This document shows positions 8,582 through 17,177 of a DNA stretch of 18,485 nucleotides, piece by piece; within the stretch, counting starts at the first letter, position 1, and every line of letters begins with the position of its first letter. The position numbers were made by a program, and so were the translations under genes. The DNA is from Jimgerdemannia flammicorona (lineage: Eukaryota > Mucoromycota > Endogonomycetes > Endogonales > Endogonaceae): positions 1-18,485 of the forward strand of contig RBNI01002446.1 in the NCBI GenBank assembly GCA_003990745.1. Direction: 5' to 3'. The notes below the pieces were generated by a model, which made no database searches, was not told the origin of the DNA, and saw only the letters and a list, made by a program, of their open reading frames with translations.

Positions 8582-9585
8582 CTATCCATACTTCTTAAAT
8601 AGATACTGATTCCTCTGATATTGTGTACAAGAAAAGGTCCTTCCCATTTCAGTTCCAGCTTGGTGGCAAAGTTTGTCTCAATCATGCTTCTCCAAACTAG
8701 GACTTGATCTCCAATCTTGATCTCCTGATCCTTCTGTTTTTGGTTATAGTACTTCTTTTGTCTTTCCTGGGCTTTGATAATCTGTCCTTGGGCTTGATTA
8801 TACAACTGTTCTGCCTTCTTGAGGAGGTCTCCAAAATTCTCATGGTCAGCAGTTCTGGTTCTCTTGGCAAACATCATTTCGAATGGCTTTTGTTTGGTGG
8901 AGACAGCAGGGGTGTTCTGAATTTCCCATAGGATCTCAGATAAGCAGAGGTCCCAATTAGTAGGATTAACTCAGGCAAGTTCTTTCTTGATGATCTGGTT
9001 CATTCTCTCTGTCATGCTATTGGTCTGTGGGTAGTATGATGTGGTCCTTTTGAGGTAGATCTTATGAATTCGGGTATAACTTGTGATTATATTGTTGATA
9101 AATTCTGTGCCTCAGTCAGAGATGAGTTCTTCTGGGGGTCCATATCTAAGTGTGAGTCTATGGAGGAGGCCTACAATGGTTAAGGCATCTGCAATTTCCA
9201 TTGGGAAAGCCTCAGGCCACTTAGTCAGATGTTCCACAAATATAAGGATGTATTTGTTTCTTCTTGGTGTAACTGGTAGAGGTCCAATTACATCTACTCC
9301 CCATCTCTGAAAGATGTGAGTGGGTGGGGGAATCAGTTGCAAAGGGGCTTGATAGTTCTTCTTTCCTTGGTACTTCTGGCAAGTATCACATTTCTGGATG
9401 ATGTCTTGGACTTGAATTCTGAGGTAAGGCCAGTGTTGATACAGTTTTCGAATCTTGTCTTCTGTACTTATCTGTCCTTGATGGGCTTTCTGATGTTCTT
9501 TACAGATGAGATCTTCTTGTACCTTGATGGTCTGAGGGGCTTCCTTTAGAGTGTAGTTCCTCGGGACACCCTTCTTCTGGTTCAT
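8578..9585 (-). pseudogene. Integrase of nested element
   Basis: The integrase inserts cDNA into chromosomes. Visible in order: an H2C2 zinc-binding region (HQKAHQG ... CDTCQKYQ), the catalytic core with WGVDVIGPLP (first Asp), LISD-stop-GTEF (second Asp) and NSMTER (Glu), then a coiled Lys/Gln-rich segment and a GPF module KLELKWEGPFLVHNIRG. Stops are TGA at 9112-9114 (Arg/Gln position before GTEF) and TGA at 8971-8973. The expected YHPQTNG reads YYPQTNS, both single C-to-T or G-to-A changes. The frame is -1 relative to RT/RNase H, starting at an ATGA overlap (9582-9585), and it ends in a second ATGA overlap with the third ORF (8578-8581). No chromodomain follows the GPF module. It cannot yield a functional full-length integrase as it stands. 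Confidence 0.92.
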
Positions 9586-10100
9586 TGGGGCTGGTGAGAA
9601 AGTACATCAACATTGTTGTATGCTTTCCCTACTTTGTAGATGATGGTGATTTTGTAATCCTGAAGGATAAGGATCCAGCAGGCTAGGATTCTGGTGAGTT
9701 CCTTGCGGTTGAATAACCATTTGAGGGCTGCATGGTCTGTGATCAGGGTGAACCTTTTTCCGATGAGATAATGCTTGAACAGAGTGACTGCCCATATGAC
9801 TGCAAGACATTCCAGTTTAGTGCTACCATAGTTCATCTGCTGCTGATTGGTAGCTCTGCTTGTATAAGCTATCACATGGTGCTATTGATTGGGTCCTTCT
9901 TGGGCTAGAACTGCTCCGAGGCCATCTTTAGAAGCATCTGTATATAAGATGAATGGCTTCTGTAGATTGGGGCATATAAGGATTGGTGCAGTAGTCATGC
10001 AGTTCTTGAGTTCTTTGAAGGCTTTTTCTTGTAGTTCTGTCTATTTGAATGGCACTCCTTTTTTTAGAAGGATCTGGATTGGGGCAGCGATTTGAGCAAA
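9582..10100 (-). pseudogene. RNase H domain of nested element pol
   Basis: This domain degrades the RNA strand of the RNA/DNA hybrid. It shares a frame with RT. ILYTDASKDGLGAVLAQ carries the first catalytic Asp (codon at 9936-9938), GSTKLECLAVIWAV the Glu, and LITDHAALKWLF a further Asp. The end DVLSHQPQ corresponds to the ADALSR motif of the family. Stops occur at 10041-10043 (TAG, connection region) and 9882-9884 (TAG). The frame ends with TGA 9582-9584, overlapping the first ATG of the integrase frame. Confidence 0.9.
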
Positions 10101-11065
10101 GTTCTTGATAAACCTTCTGTAGTAGGATACTAACATCAGAAATGATAGTGTCTCCTTTGGGGTTTTGGGTACTGGCCAATTGTTGATCTTCTTGGTTTTC
10201 TTTGGATCTGCATGGGTTCCTTCTTTCAAAACTATAAATCCAAGGAATTCAAGTTTCTGTTTTCTAAAGTAGCATTTCTTTGCATTTAGTCTCAAGTAGT
10301 TCTTGTGAGTGAGTTTGAAGAATTCCTCTAGGTGGTACAGGTGTTCTTTGAAATTTGCTGAGTAGATATTGGAGTCATCCATGTATACAATCAGGCAGTG
10401 GTGAATCAAGGGGGTATAAACTGAATTCATCATCCTCTGAAAGGTGGGGGGTGCATTGCAAAGTCCAAAGGGCATTCAGAGGTACTCAAACAGTTTTCCT
10501 AGAGCAAGGAAGACTGTCTTTTGAATGTCCTTGGGGTCCATGGGGATCTCATGGAATCCTGTGAAGAGGTCCATACTGCTGAAGTATCTGGCATCTTGTA
10601 ACTGATCCAAGAGATTATCAATTCTGGACAAAGGATAGGCATCCTTTTCAGTGACTGAATTGAGTTTCCTGTAACCCACACAGAGTCTCCATCCCCCTTT
10701 CTTTGGTACAATAAGTATAGGGCTGGCCCAGGGGCTAGTAGAGGGTCGGATGACACCATTGTCTAAGAGTTCTTGAATGTGCTCCTTTTCGAATGCTTTC
10801 AAGTGATGGGGTATTCTATAGGGTTTCTGCTGGATAGGTGTTGCATTTCCTGTATTTATGCTGTGGTGGTATGATGGGTTGTATGGCAGGTTGCTATAGT
10901 CAGTGGTGAAGATATCTTGATATTTGTTGAGAAGTTCTACTAGTTGTTGCTATTATTGAGGTATCAATTCTTCTCCAATATTGGTGGAAGGCTTTACTGT
11001 CTCCTGGATTGCAGAGGGGCCTTTCCTTTCTTCTGGGACCTGTTGCCATTTCCTGATAGGTTTAG
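10101..11065 (-). pseudogene. Reverse transcriptase domain of nested element pol
   Basis: The RT copies element RNA into DNA. Typical Ty3/Gypsy RT blocks appear in order: VIRPSTSPWASPILIVPKK, GGWRLCVGYRKLN, YPLSRIDNLLDQL, FSSMDLFTGFHEI with the first catalytic Asp, MPFGLCNAPPTFQRMMN, and the catalytic box YMDD (10374-10385), followed by LEFLGF and YYRRFIKNFA. A TGA at 10476-10478 lies just before MPFGL, where Trp or another residue of the FEYLxMPFGL block is expected. Two adjacent stops (TAA, TAG) lie upstream near 10955. The RT frame is -1 to the gag-dUTPase frame, with the change near 11050-11065. This is most likely an indel, although programmed frameshifting cannot be excluded from sequence alone. 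Confidence 0.95.
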
Positions 11066-11399
11066 TTCATAAACTTCCCTATGAGTTTGGTTGAGAAAAG
11101 GCACCAGATGTCCTATGATAGCTCCTTTTGGCAAGATGATGGTTTCTCAACTTTGGTTGGTTGCTTGAGAGTGTACTGGATTCATCTTGTCAGGGAATGT
11201 GTGTCCCTCTATGTCCAGGTGTAGGATATCTTCCTTGGGTTCAAAGAAAAGATTTCTGGGGTCGGGTGGTGCAAAGATTTCAAAGGTAGTTTGTTCTCTG
11301 GGCTCCAGGATGAGATTCTTATGCAGTCTAACTGATTGCTGGTACACTTGCTGGGGAACATTCTTCTTAAGATGGTTGACTTAAAGGAGATGTACTTTC
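11066..11399 (-). pseudogene. Linker domain between dUTPase and RT
   Basis: This continues the gag/protease/dUTPase frame. The readable segments VRLHKNLILEPREQTTFEIF, FFEPKEDILHLDIEGHTFPD and ILPKGAIIGHLVPFLN resemble the beta-rich spacer that many Ty3/Gypsy and retroviral polyproteins carry between protease and RT (V-x-N-x-I-x-P then KG-x-x-IG). That resemblance is by pattern, not by search. Stops are at about 11378-11380 and 11147-11149. It ends where the frame changes to that of RT. Confidence 0.55.
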
Positions 11400-12037
11400 T
11401 TTCTGTCTGAACTTCCAAATCCCTTGGCTTGTCTTGTTCCTTCAGTTAGTTCGGAGACTTCCTATAACTGTAGGGTCTTGACCTTCATGAAGACTGCTTG
11501 GGCAATCTTCTGTCCTCTAATGATTCGGCACCATTCTGCACTACTGTTGTGTAAGATAACCTTGATTTCGCCTGTATATCCTGGGTCAATAGTTCCTCCT
11601 TCCATGGTTATTCCTTGTCTGGCAAGTCTGGACCTTGAGGTCAGTTGGATATAAGCTCCTTGGGGTAGCTGCATAGCTAATTCAGTTCTGACCATGAAGG
11701 TTTTTCCAGGCTTGATAGATTCATCCTCCAGGCTATGAAGATCATATCCTATATCCTCTGGGTGGGCTTTGGTTGGGGGTTTGGCCTTTGGGTGCAGCAG
11801 GGCATACTGGGCAATATCCTTACTGAGTTCAGGCTTTCCTAGGGCTGAAGCTTCACTAGCAGAGAGTCTCCAAGCTCTGAGGTTGAGGTGTGGCCATCTG
11901 GCTCCAGTAGAAGGGTCTTGGAGGTAGTTAATTCCCCTTCTTCCTGTAGGGTCTAGGGCTTCCATGAAGTTGGCAGCATCTTCTGCCCATCCTTGGTAGG
12001 TTGCATATCTGATGAGAGCTAGGATGTCTTCTCCCAA
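11400..12037 (-). pseudogene. dUTPase domain in the gag-pol polyprotein
   Basis: dUTPase hydrolyses dUTP to dUMP and PPi and limits uracil incorporation into DNA. The five trimeric dUTPase motifs can be read: I, GYDLHSLED (GYDL at 11738-11749); II, SRSRLARQG; III, GGTIDPGYTGEIKV with the catalytic Asp (codon 11585-11587); IV, RGQKIAQAVF; and V, QAKGFGSSDRK (GFGSS ends near 11411). Motif V lies beyond a TAG at 11462-11464, in frame. Motif II has Arg where Gly or Ser is usual, probably damage. Upstream of the enzyme is an alpha-helical, Trp/Tyr-containing region (LIRYATYQGWAEDAANFMEAL). It lies in the same frame as gag and protease, upstream of RT. dUTPases occur in several retroviruses and some LTR retroelements, but are not standard in Ty3/Gypsy. 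Confidence 0.93.
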
Positions 12038-12049
12038 ATTGTAGATCTT

Positions 12050-13000
12050 GAGGATTCTTCTTCCTGACTTCTTGGTCTGACTTTTCTGACTTTTTCAGAT
12101 CTGGCTTTGGTTATCTCCTCTCTTCAAGATATGGACTACAACATCATGGCTAAGATGGATCTTCTGATGCCTGCAATCTTGGCAGTCTGGATGTCTTCTA
12201 TGGTTGCAATATCCCATTGCTCAAAAATGATGTTTCCGGCTGTTTATCTCTTGTTGTCTTGGGAATCAGTACCCATCTTGATCATAGGTTGGGGGAAGGG
12301 TAGACAAGGAGTATACTTCTGTTCGGGTGAAGAAGCCTTGTTCCCTAAATCGACTTTGTAACCTTTTGGTGACTTCTTGAAAGGTGGTGGACTGTGCAAG
12401 AGTAGTTGGGGGTTCCAGTCTGTGGGGTCTCTGTCTTTCTTGTTGGTCTAACAGATGACACTGATAGCAGTAGTCTCCAGGAGAGTGGAAGACCATTTGG
12501 TGTAGACATCTTCCTATCTGAAAGGCTTTTTCTTAGTGAGTTTCTTTCTTGGGAATAATGGTGATTATACTGGGTCCTTCTTCTGTATTCCAAGGGTCAT
12601 TGTCTTCAGGTGGTGTCCAGTGAGGGTCATCCCAGGGAATGAGTTCGGGAATCTCTTCTTTTTCAGGTGCTTCTTGTTCAGGAACTTCCTGGTCAGAAGC
12701 TTCTTCTTCCTCAGATGATTCTTGACCCCAAATTGCTTGTACTTCTGCAGCTTCGGTTGCAGGTATTTCTGAAACATGTCTGCATTTCTTCTTCTTTCTT
12801 TTGCATTCTGGGCAGGCTGTGCCAGGCGATTTCCTTGTTCCCATGATCTTGGAGGAGTGCTCAGGACACTTGTGTCTCTTGAGGCAGCTAGGGCATCCTT
12901 TGGCTTCTCCTGCAATGGCTCCAATGGTGATGGGGATAGTGTTCTTAGCCCACGCATTGTCTTCTGGCCTGTCATCCACCAGGTTAATTCAGGGATTGAG
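12050..13000 (-). pseudogene. Cys/His-rich and acidic region of gag-pol, unknown function
   Basis: This lies between protease and dUTPase in the same frame. It contains CPSCLKRHKCPEH and CPECKRKKKKCRH (12776-12895), spaced C-x2-C-x5-C-x17-C-x2-C-x6-C. The second half matches the CxxC-basic-C half of a fungal Zn2Cys6 cluster. A strongly acidic stretch follows (EESSEEEEASDQEVPEQE), then a CYQCH motif (near 12465) and CNHRRHPDCQDCRH (about 12166-12211). Such clusters suggest zinc binding and nucleic-acid contact, but I do not recognise a named domain. Stops at about 12533, 12266, 12215 and 12085 interrupt it; several are Trp-to-stop positions. It could be an unusual nucleocapsid-like module or a captured host DNA-binding segment. 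Confidence 0.55.
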
Positions 13001-13099
13001 TCTGGGATCATTTCCATCTTCAGATTCTTCTTCCTCTTCTATAGTAGACTCCTCACTGCTGGCATATTCTTCTTGAATAGTGACCTTCTTCTTCTTCTT

Positions 13100-13560
13100 T
13101 GATTGCTCATAACTAGTCACCTTAACTCTGTACTTCTTGTCTCAGTAGTCAAACTTGAGTACTTATTGGCCGATATCAACAACTGCATTCATTTCCTTCA
13201 TCCAGTTGGTGCCAAGAATCATGTCATAGGTGACAGCTTCTGTGACAATGGCTTTGGGGATAGAGAACTGAATGTGTCCCAGGGAAATGGTGATGTTTCA
13301 TACTTCTCCAAGGGGTTGAGTTTGGGCTCCATCTGCTACTATGATACTGAGGTTGGATAGTCCATCAATGGGCCATCGGAGGGTGTCCAAGAATCATTTA
13401 GCAATGACACAGATAGCTGCTCCTGTATCTATGAGGATTTTCGCTTTTTGTCCTCCAATATCTCCATATAAGTAGGTGCTGACATATCTTTCGGCTGCTT
13501 GGACAGGGATGGAAGCTAGTTCTGGCTGTGGGATTGGAACTCAGCCAGTGCTAGACCTGG
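13100..13560 (-). pseudogene. Retropepsin-like aspartic protease domain
   Basis: This domain processes the polyprotein. KILIDTGAAICVI contains the catalytic DTGA (DTG codons 13421-13429). The second typical block, YDMILGTNWM (13201-13230), matches the D-x-ILG-x-x-W segment of Ty3/Gypsy proteases. The frame is that of gag. TGA at about 13396-13398, a stop near 13300 and two near 13145 break it. It is preceded by a Pro/Lys/Glu-rich stretch with further stops (for example TGA 13799-13801). Confidence 0.88.
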
Positions 13561-13599
13561 TGGTTCTCAGCAATTTGTTTCAGACTCCAGCTGGTGTTA

Positions 13600-15514
13600 G
13601 TTGCAAGAACTGCAGGAGAGGGACTTCCATCTTGGCTTCTTGAATCTTCTGCCAGGCTTCATTGTAAATATCTCTAGGCATGGTCTTCAGAGTGTACTTC
13701 TTCTTGGGCTTTAGAGCAGCAGGTTCCCATTCTTCTTGTTCCATTTCTTCATCTTCTGGTGGTAACTCATTTGTCTTGAGGACAAAAGGTGAGGGGGTTC
13801 AGGGAGGTATTTCTACTTGTTCCTCCTCATGTTCTTTATTCTCTTCTTGAATAATTCTTCTGCTGATATTCCTGGATGGTCTTCCTGCAGGTCTCTTTCT
13901 TTTCTCTGCTGGATAGACTGTTTTCTGGGTTGTAACCTTAGTAGAGTACAAGTCTAGATCACTGTAGTCTTTACTGCTGCTTGCTTCTTCAAAATCTTCA
14001 ACAAGATGGGCTTCAGTCTTCTTATACTGAGTGTCATTCCTTTGGTTTGGTGGTTCTGAGTCCCTTCAGTCACTTCTTTTGTTGTCACATTCAGTAGCAT
14101 AGTATCTGAATTGTCCATAGTAGAAGCATTGGACTTGGGCTCTGTTTCGGACAGGGTACCTTCTTTCTTCTTGCTGGTAATTCCTGTTATCTCTTGGTGG
14201 ATAACCTTGACTCCTCTGTGGTGGGTATCCTCTATTGTCTTGGTAGCCCTGATTTTCATGTGTGGTGAGTTTTTCAATCTGTCCAACCAATTGGTCCAAC
14301 TTGGAGCTGAGGTCTTGGATTTCACTTCTGTTCTTCTTTCCTTCCTTAGCTGGCCTTCTTTCCTCAGATCTTTCTTGTCCTTGAAGGAGTCCTTATAGGG
14401 CTTTGACCAGGATATCTTCTTTATCTTCCTTTTTGTCATGATCACTCCAGGTAGTTCCTTGTCTGACATCAAAGAATCCTTGGACTATATCTACTTGTTC
14501 TTCAGACCTTCTGATGTCTAGGGTGTAGACATGCTGAGCAATATTCAGGGGAATTCCATTCATGAAGGTCATTGGACCTATGATGTCCTGATTGATAGCA
14601 TTGAACCCAGCAGAATGCATTCTCTTCTGGATTCTTGTGAAGAAGGCTCTGGGTGACTCTCCAAGATTCATCTTCATCCTTATGATGGATTCTTGAGCCT
14701 TGTAGTGGGTTTCATTTCCTGCATACTTTTCAATGAGCCAGTGGACCATGGCCTCATATTCCAGCTCATCAGACATTGCTACTTGTATCTATCTTGCTAG
14801 TTCTGAATCTTGGTTGTTTGCTGTTCGATGGAAAATTCCTCTGGCTAGTTCTCTGAGCTGAGCTTTGTAGATGGCAATTTTTCTTTCATCTGAGAGATTT
14901 CTCAAGGCTGCAATTCCTTCAATTCCATCAAGGAATTCTCTGGGGTCTTCCTCCAGATATCCTGCAAAGGTTGGCAATAAGGTGGCCATTTCATCATCAC
15001 TTTCTTCTGATTCTGGTTCAAGTTCAGATTCTGATTCTGATTCACTTTCTGAACTGTCACTAGAGATAGGGGTGCTTGGGTATCTTGAGGATGGTGTTCT
15101 GGTCCTTGGATGGAGTGGAATAGGCCTAGGTATTCTTATAGGAGCTACTTCTGGTTCTGCAAGAGGTTGTGGTAGGGGTTCTATTGGTGAGATTGATGGG
15201 ACTGGTATGGGGTATCTGGCTGTGAAGTATTGGATTCGTGTGATAAGATCTTCTAGTTCTTGTGCAAGTTCTCCAAAATCTCTAGCAGGGCTATCTGTAT
15301 TGTCTGGTTGATCTGGTTGGGGATTTTGGGCTGTACTGCCTTCTGGTTCTGGTTGGGATCCTTCTGATGCTGGGTAATTGGCAAGTCTTGAAGTAATTAC
15401 TTCTCTTCCTGTCCAGATGCTGGTAATAACTGGTTCTCCTGTAGTAGCAGAGGTTGGTGTTGTGTCAAATGTATCCAGTTTGACTATGGGTTCTTGTGAG
15501 CTGAAAAGTCACAT
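13600..15514 (-). pseudogene. gag (capsid/nucleocapsid) of nested element
   Basis: The likely start is ATG 15512-15514, 12 nt after the PBS. Codon 2 is TGA (15509-15511), probably a mutated CGA, so this start is dead in the present copy. The first 175 codons are Pro-, Ser- and Glu-rich, ending in a serine/glutamate run near 14990-15065. Then comes a retrotransposon capsid domain (FAGYLEEDPREFLDGIE ... MNLGESPRAFFTRIQKRM ... MTFMNGIP). A Gly/Tyr/Arg-rich region leads to a zinc knuckle at 14087-14128 whose ligands read C-Y-Y-C instead of C-C-H-C: the second Cys and the His are Tyr by single TGT-to-TAT and CAC-to-TAC changes. Further stops are TAG 14789-14791, TAA 14393-14395 and TGA 14066-14068. 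gag and protease share one frame, so a single fused polyprotein was probably made. The 13600-14065 part is a charged linker. Confidence 0.9.
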
Positions 15515-15526
15515 CGATTTGAAATC

Positions 15527-15544
15527 TTCCCAGTTGAGCCCCCA
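15527..15544 (-). other. Primer-binding site, tRNA-Pro-like
   Basis: In sense this reads TGGGGGCTCAACTGGGAA, two bases after the 5' LTR. Its complement, TTCCCAGTTGAGCCCCCA, has the shape of a tRNA 3' end: T-stem CCCAG, seven-base acceptor TTGAGCC, discriminator C73 and CCA. C73 and the TTCCCAG arm fit eukaryotic tRNA-Pro. The nearby LTR boundary and the position before gag make the PBS call firm; the tRNA identity is an inference. Confidence 0.8.
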
Positions 15545-15546
15545 AA

Positions 15547-16855
15547 TGTAACATGCCAGCTCAATAGAGACAAATTACAAGGTTGGGGGTTGATGTAGTT
15601 TGGCTTGAGCCCCCAGTTACTTTGTCAAAAAAGCAATAAAATGTTCTATGATTCCTGAGGTCTTTGGTGTTTAGTGGTATAATAGTCAAAGCTGGATATC
15701 TGCAAGTGGTTTCCTTATTGGGACTGTTCTTTAGGTGTAGTGGTGATTTGTGTCTTTCCTTCTTAGGTCAACTGGGAATGGTGGAATTTGTATAGTGCAA
15801 TGATCTTGTATATGATAGTCTGGCAATTTAGTGGTTCTCCTTATGCAATTTCTGCATGATGATCTCTGTGTAGCATGGCAATTTCTGTGTAGCACAGTGG
15901 ATTCCTTATACAGGATGATCTTGGCAATATTCCTTATATGGATTTGGCAGACAACTCGATTTGGCTCACTGGGAATTGTACTGGTGCAGTTTCTTCTATA
16001 CCAGGCTCACTGGGAACAACAGATAACTCAGATGGCACGGATTCTTCCTGAATTGGCAAACTTCTTGAAAATGGCGGCTTAACTGGGAATTAACTCGGAT
16101 GGCATAGATTCTTTCTGAATTAGTGGCTTCAACTGGGAATGCGGATAACTTGGAAATGGCAGATGATGCAGATTCAGCTTCAACTGGGAATACTACTCGA
16201 ATGACACAGATTCTTCCTGAATCAGCAGGCTCTTCTGGGAAAGGGTCTCTTGGCAAAGTTACATTAAAGACTAGCTTTGTTTGCATGACAAATCACTGCG
16301 AAGTTGTGTCAGAAACTGGCTTGAGCAAGGCAGCTTTCTGGGAGTGCGGCGAAGTTCTTCCTTGAACTTGGTGGAAAACTGAGATTCTTCAGGCTTATCT
16401 GGCAAGCATACCAAAAGCACGGCTTATTCCTTAAGCAGTGAGTTTTTCAAAAGGTGGCAAAGTTCTCCTTGAACTTAGGCAGCAAAATCAGCTTTATATT
16501 GGAAAGTAGACTGGAGTGGAAAGGAGACTAATGCTCAATCTTTAGAGGCTTCTTTAGTATTTGTATTTCAGACTGAGGTTTATTCACTCTTGTCTCTGGG
16601 GTAATTTATACAAGTTGGTTGCTATTGGGTTACTATGTGCCTAACTATAGATCTGCTACATATGGTAGGTGTACAGAGTCTGTACAGTATATAGGACCTA
16701 TACAGTGTATAGAGTCTGTACAGGTAAACAGACCCTTTCTAGTATGTCTGGCTATTTATATAGTTTTCTGCAGCAATGGTTGCTGGTTACTATGCTATAT
16801 GTTCATGTCATCTTGGCTAAGATATAATTCAGGTGGTACATTTTGGTTTGTTACA
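15547..16855 (-). repeat. 5' LTR of nested element
   Basis: This LTR is 1309 bp, sense TGTAACAAACC at 16855 to ...GGCATGTTACA at 15547, with perfect TGTAAC/GTTACA termini. Sense TATAAATA is at 16753-16760 and AATAAA at 16579-16584. Six exact plus-strand ACTGGGAA words occur at 15771, 15968, 16009, 16082, 16132 and 16183. Near the gag end, the sense strand repeats TGGGGGCTCAA (15605-15615), identical to the first 11 bases of the PBS, as one arm of a short G5/C5 hairpin. It differs from the 3' LTR mainly by transitions at former CpG sites. Confidence 0.95.
16753..16760 (-). promoter_or_regulatory. LTR TATA box, 5' LTR
   Basis: Sense TATAAATAGCC lies about 95 bp from the U3 start and would drive the genomic RNA. 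Counting from here, about 1.2 kb of LTR would be transcribed before the PBS, an unusually long leader. Confidence 0.45.
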
Positions 16856-16859
16856 ATAG
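16856..16859. repeat. Target-site duplication ATAG, right copy
   Basis: This matches 6671-6674. The following CAATAACATAAATAG continues unit B and matches CAATATCATAAATAG in unit A. Confidence 0.85.
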
Positions 16860-17177
16860 CAATAACATAAATAGTGAATAAATCTATTTAATAACCCACA
16901 AACCACTCTTAAGTAAATCTGCTCCCTGTTAGGTCCCACTCCTAACTCTGTCACAAAATTTCCTAATTGGGTATTGTCTGCAGCGATATGCCAATTTAAC
17001 TAAGCTAGTCTTAGTTTCTTGAACTTCCTGAAATATGAAAAATCCTGAACATCCAAAACTAGTCCAAAAAAGGACTTTGGTTGAGACATCAACCCAATCT
17101 TGAAATCAATAAGTGTAGAGGATGTACTCTATACAAAATTGATCTTGACCTTAAGAAAACAGTCTTCTAGAATATCC
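16860..17177 (+). repeat. Unit B of the duplication, right part
   Basis: This resumes unit B after the nested element. It contains AATAAA (16877-16882) and ends GTCTTCTAGAATATCC, matching the end of unit A at 4964. Beyond this point A has nothing comparable, because B follows A directly. Confidence 0.85.

Larger units (their letters stand above)
6675..16855 (-). mobile_element. Complete nested Ty3/Gypsy LTR retrotransposon with dUTPase and third ORF
   Basis: The element is 10,181 bp long and reads on the minus strand. It has two LTRs of about 1.3 kb with TGTAAC/GTTACA termini, a PBS beside the right (5') LTR, and domains in the order gag, protease, Cys/His-rich region, dUTPase, RT, RNase H, integrase, third ORF. 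RT before RNase H before integrase defines Ty3/Gypsy order. It is flanked by ATAG duplications within unit B. LTR divergence, about fifteen in-frame stops and three changes of frame show an old insertion. No envelope-like gene, chromodomain or intron is visible. Coding starts 12 nt from the PBS and ends at the 3' LTR, so the whole 5' leader lies in the LTR. Confidence 0.95.

Noticed and set aside
8578..8700. Chromodomain after the integrase
   Set aside because: The frame stops about 20 residues after the GPF module and no aromatic-cage chromodomain pattern is visible; the next ORF is different in character.
12536..13360. Plus-strand Phe/Leu-rich ORFs that look like membrane or signal proteins
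   Set aside because: They are antisense to the Lys/Glu-rich part of gag-pol; GAA/AAG codons read as TTC/CTT give false hydrophobic peptides.
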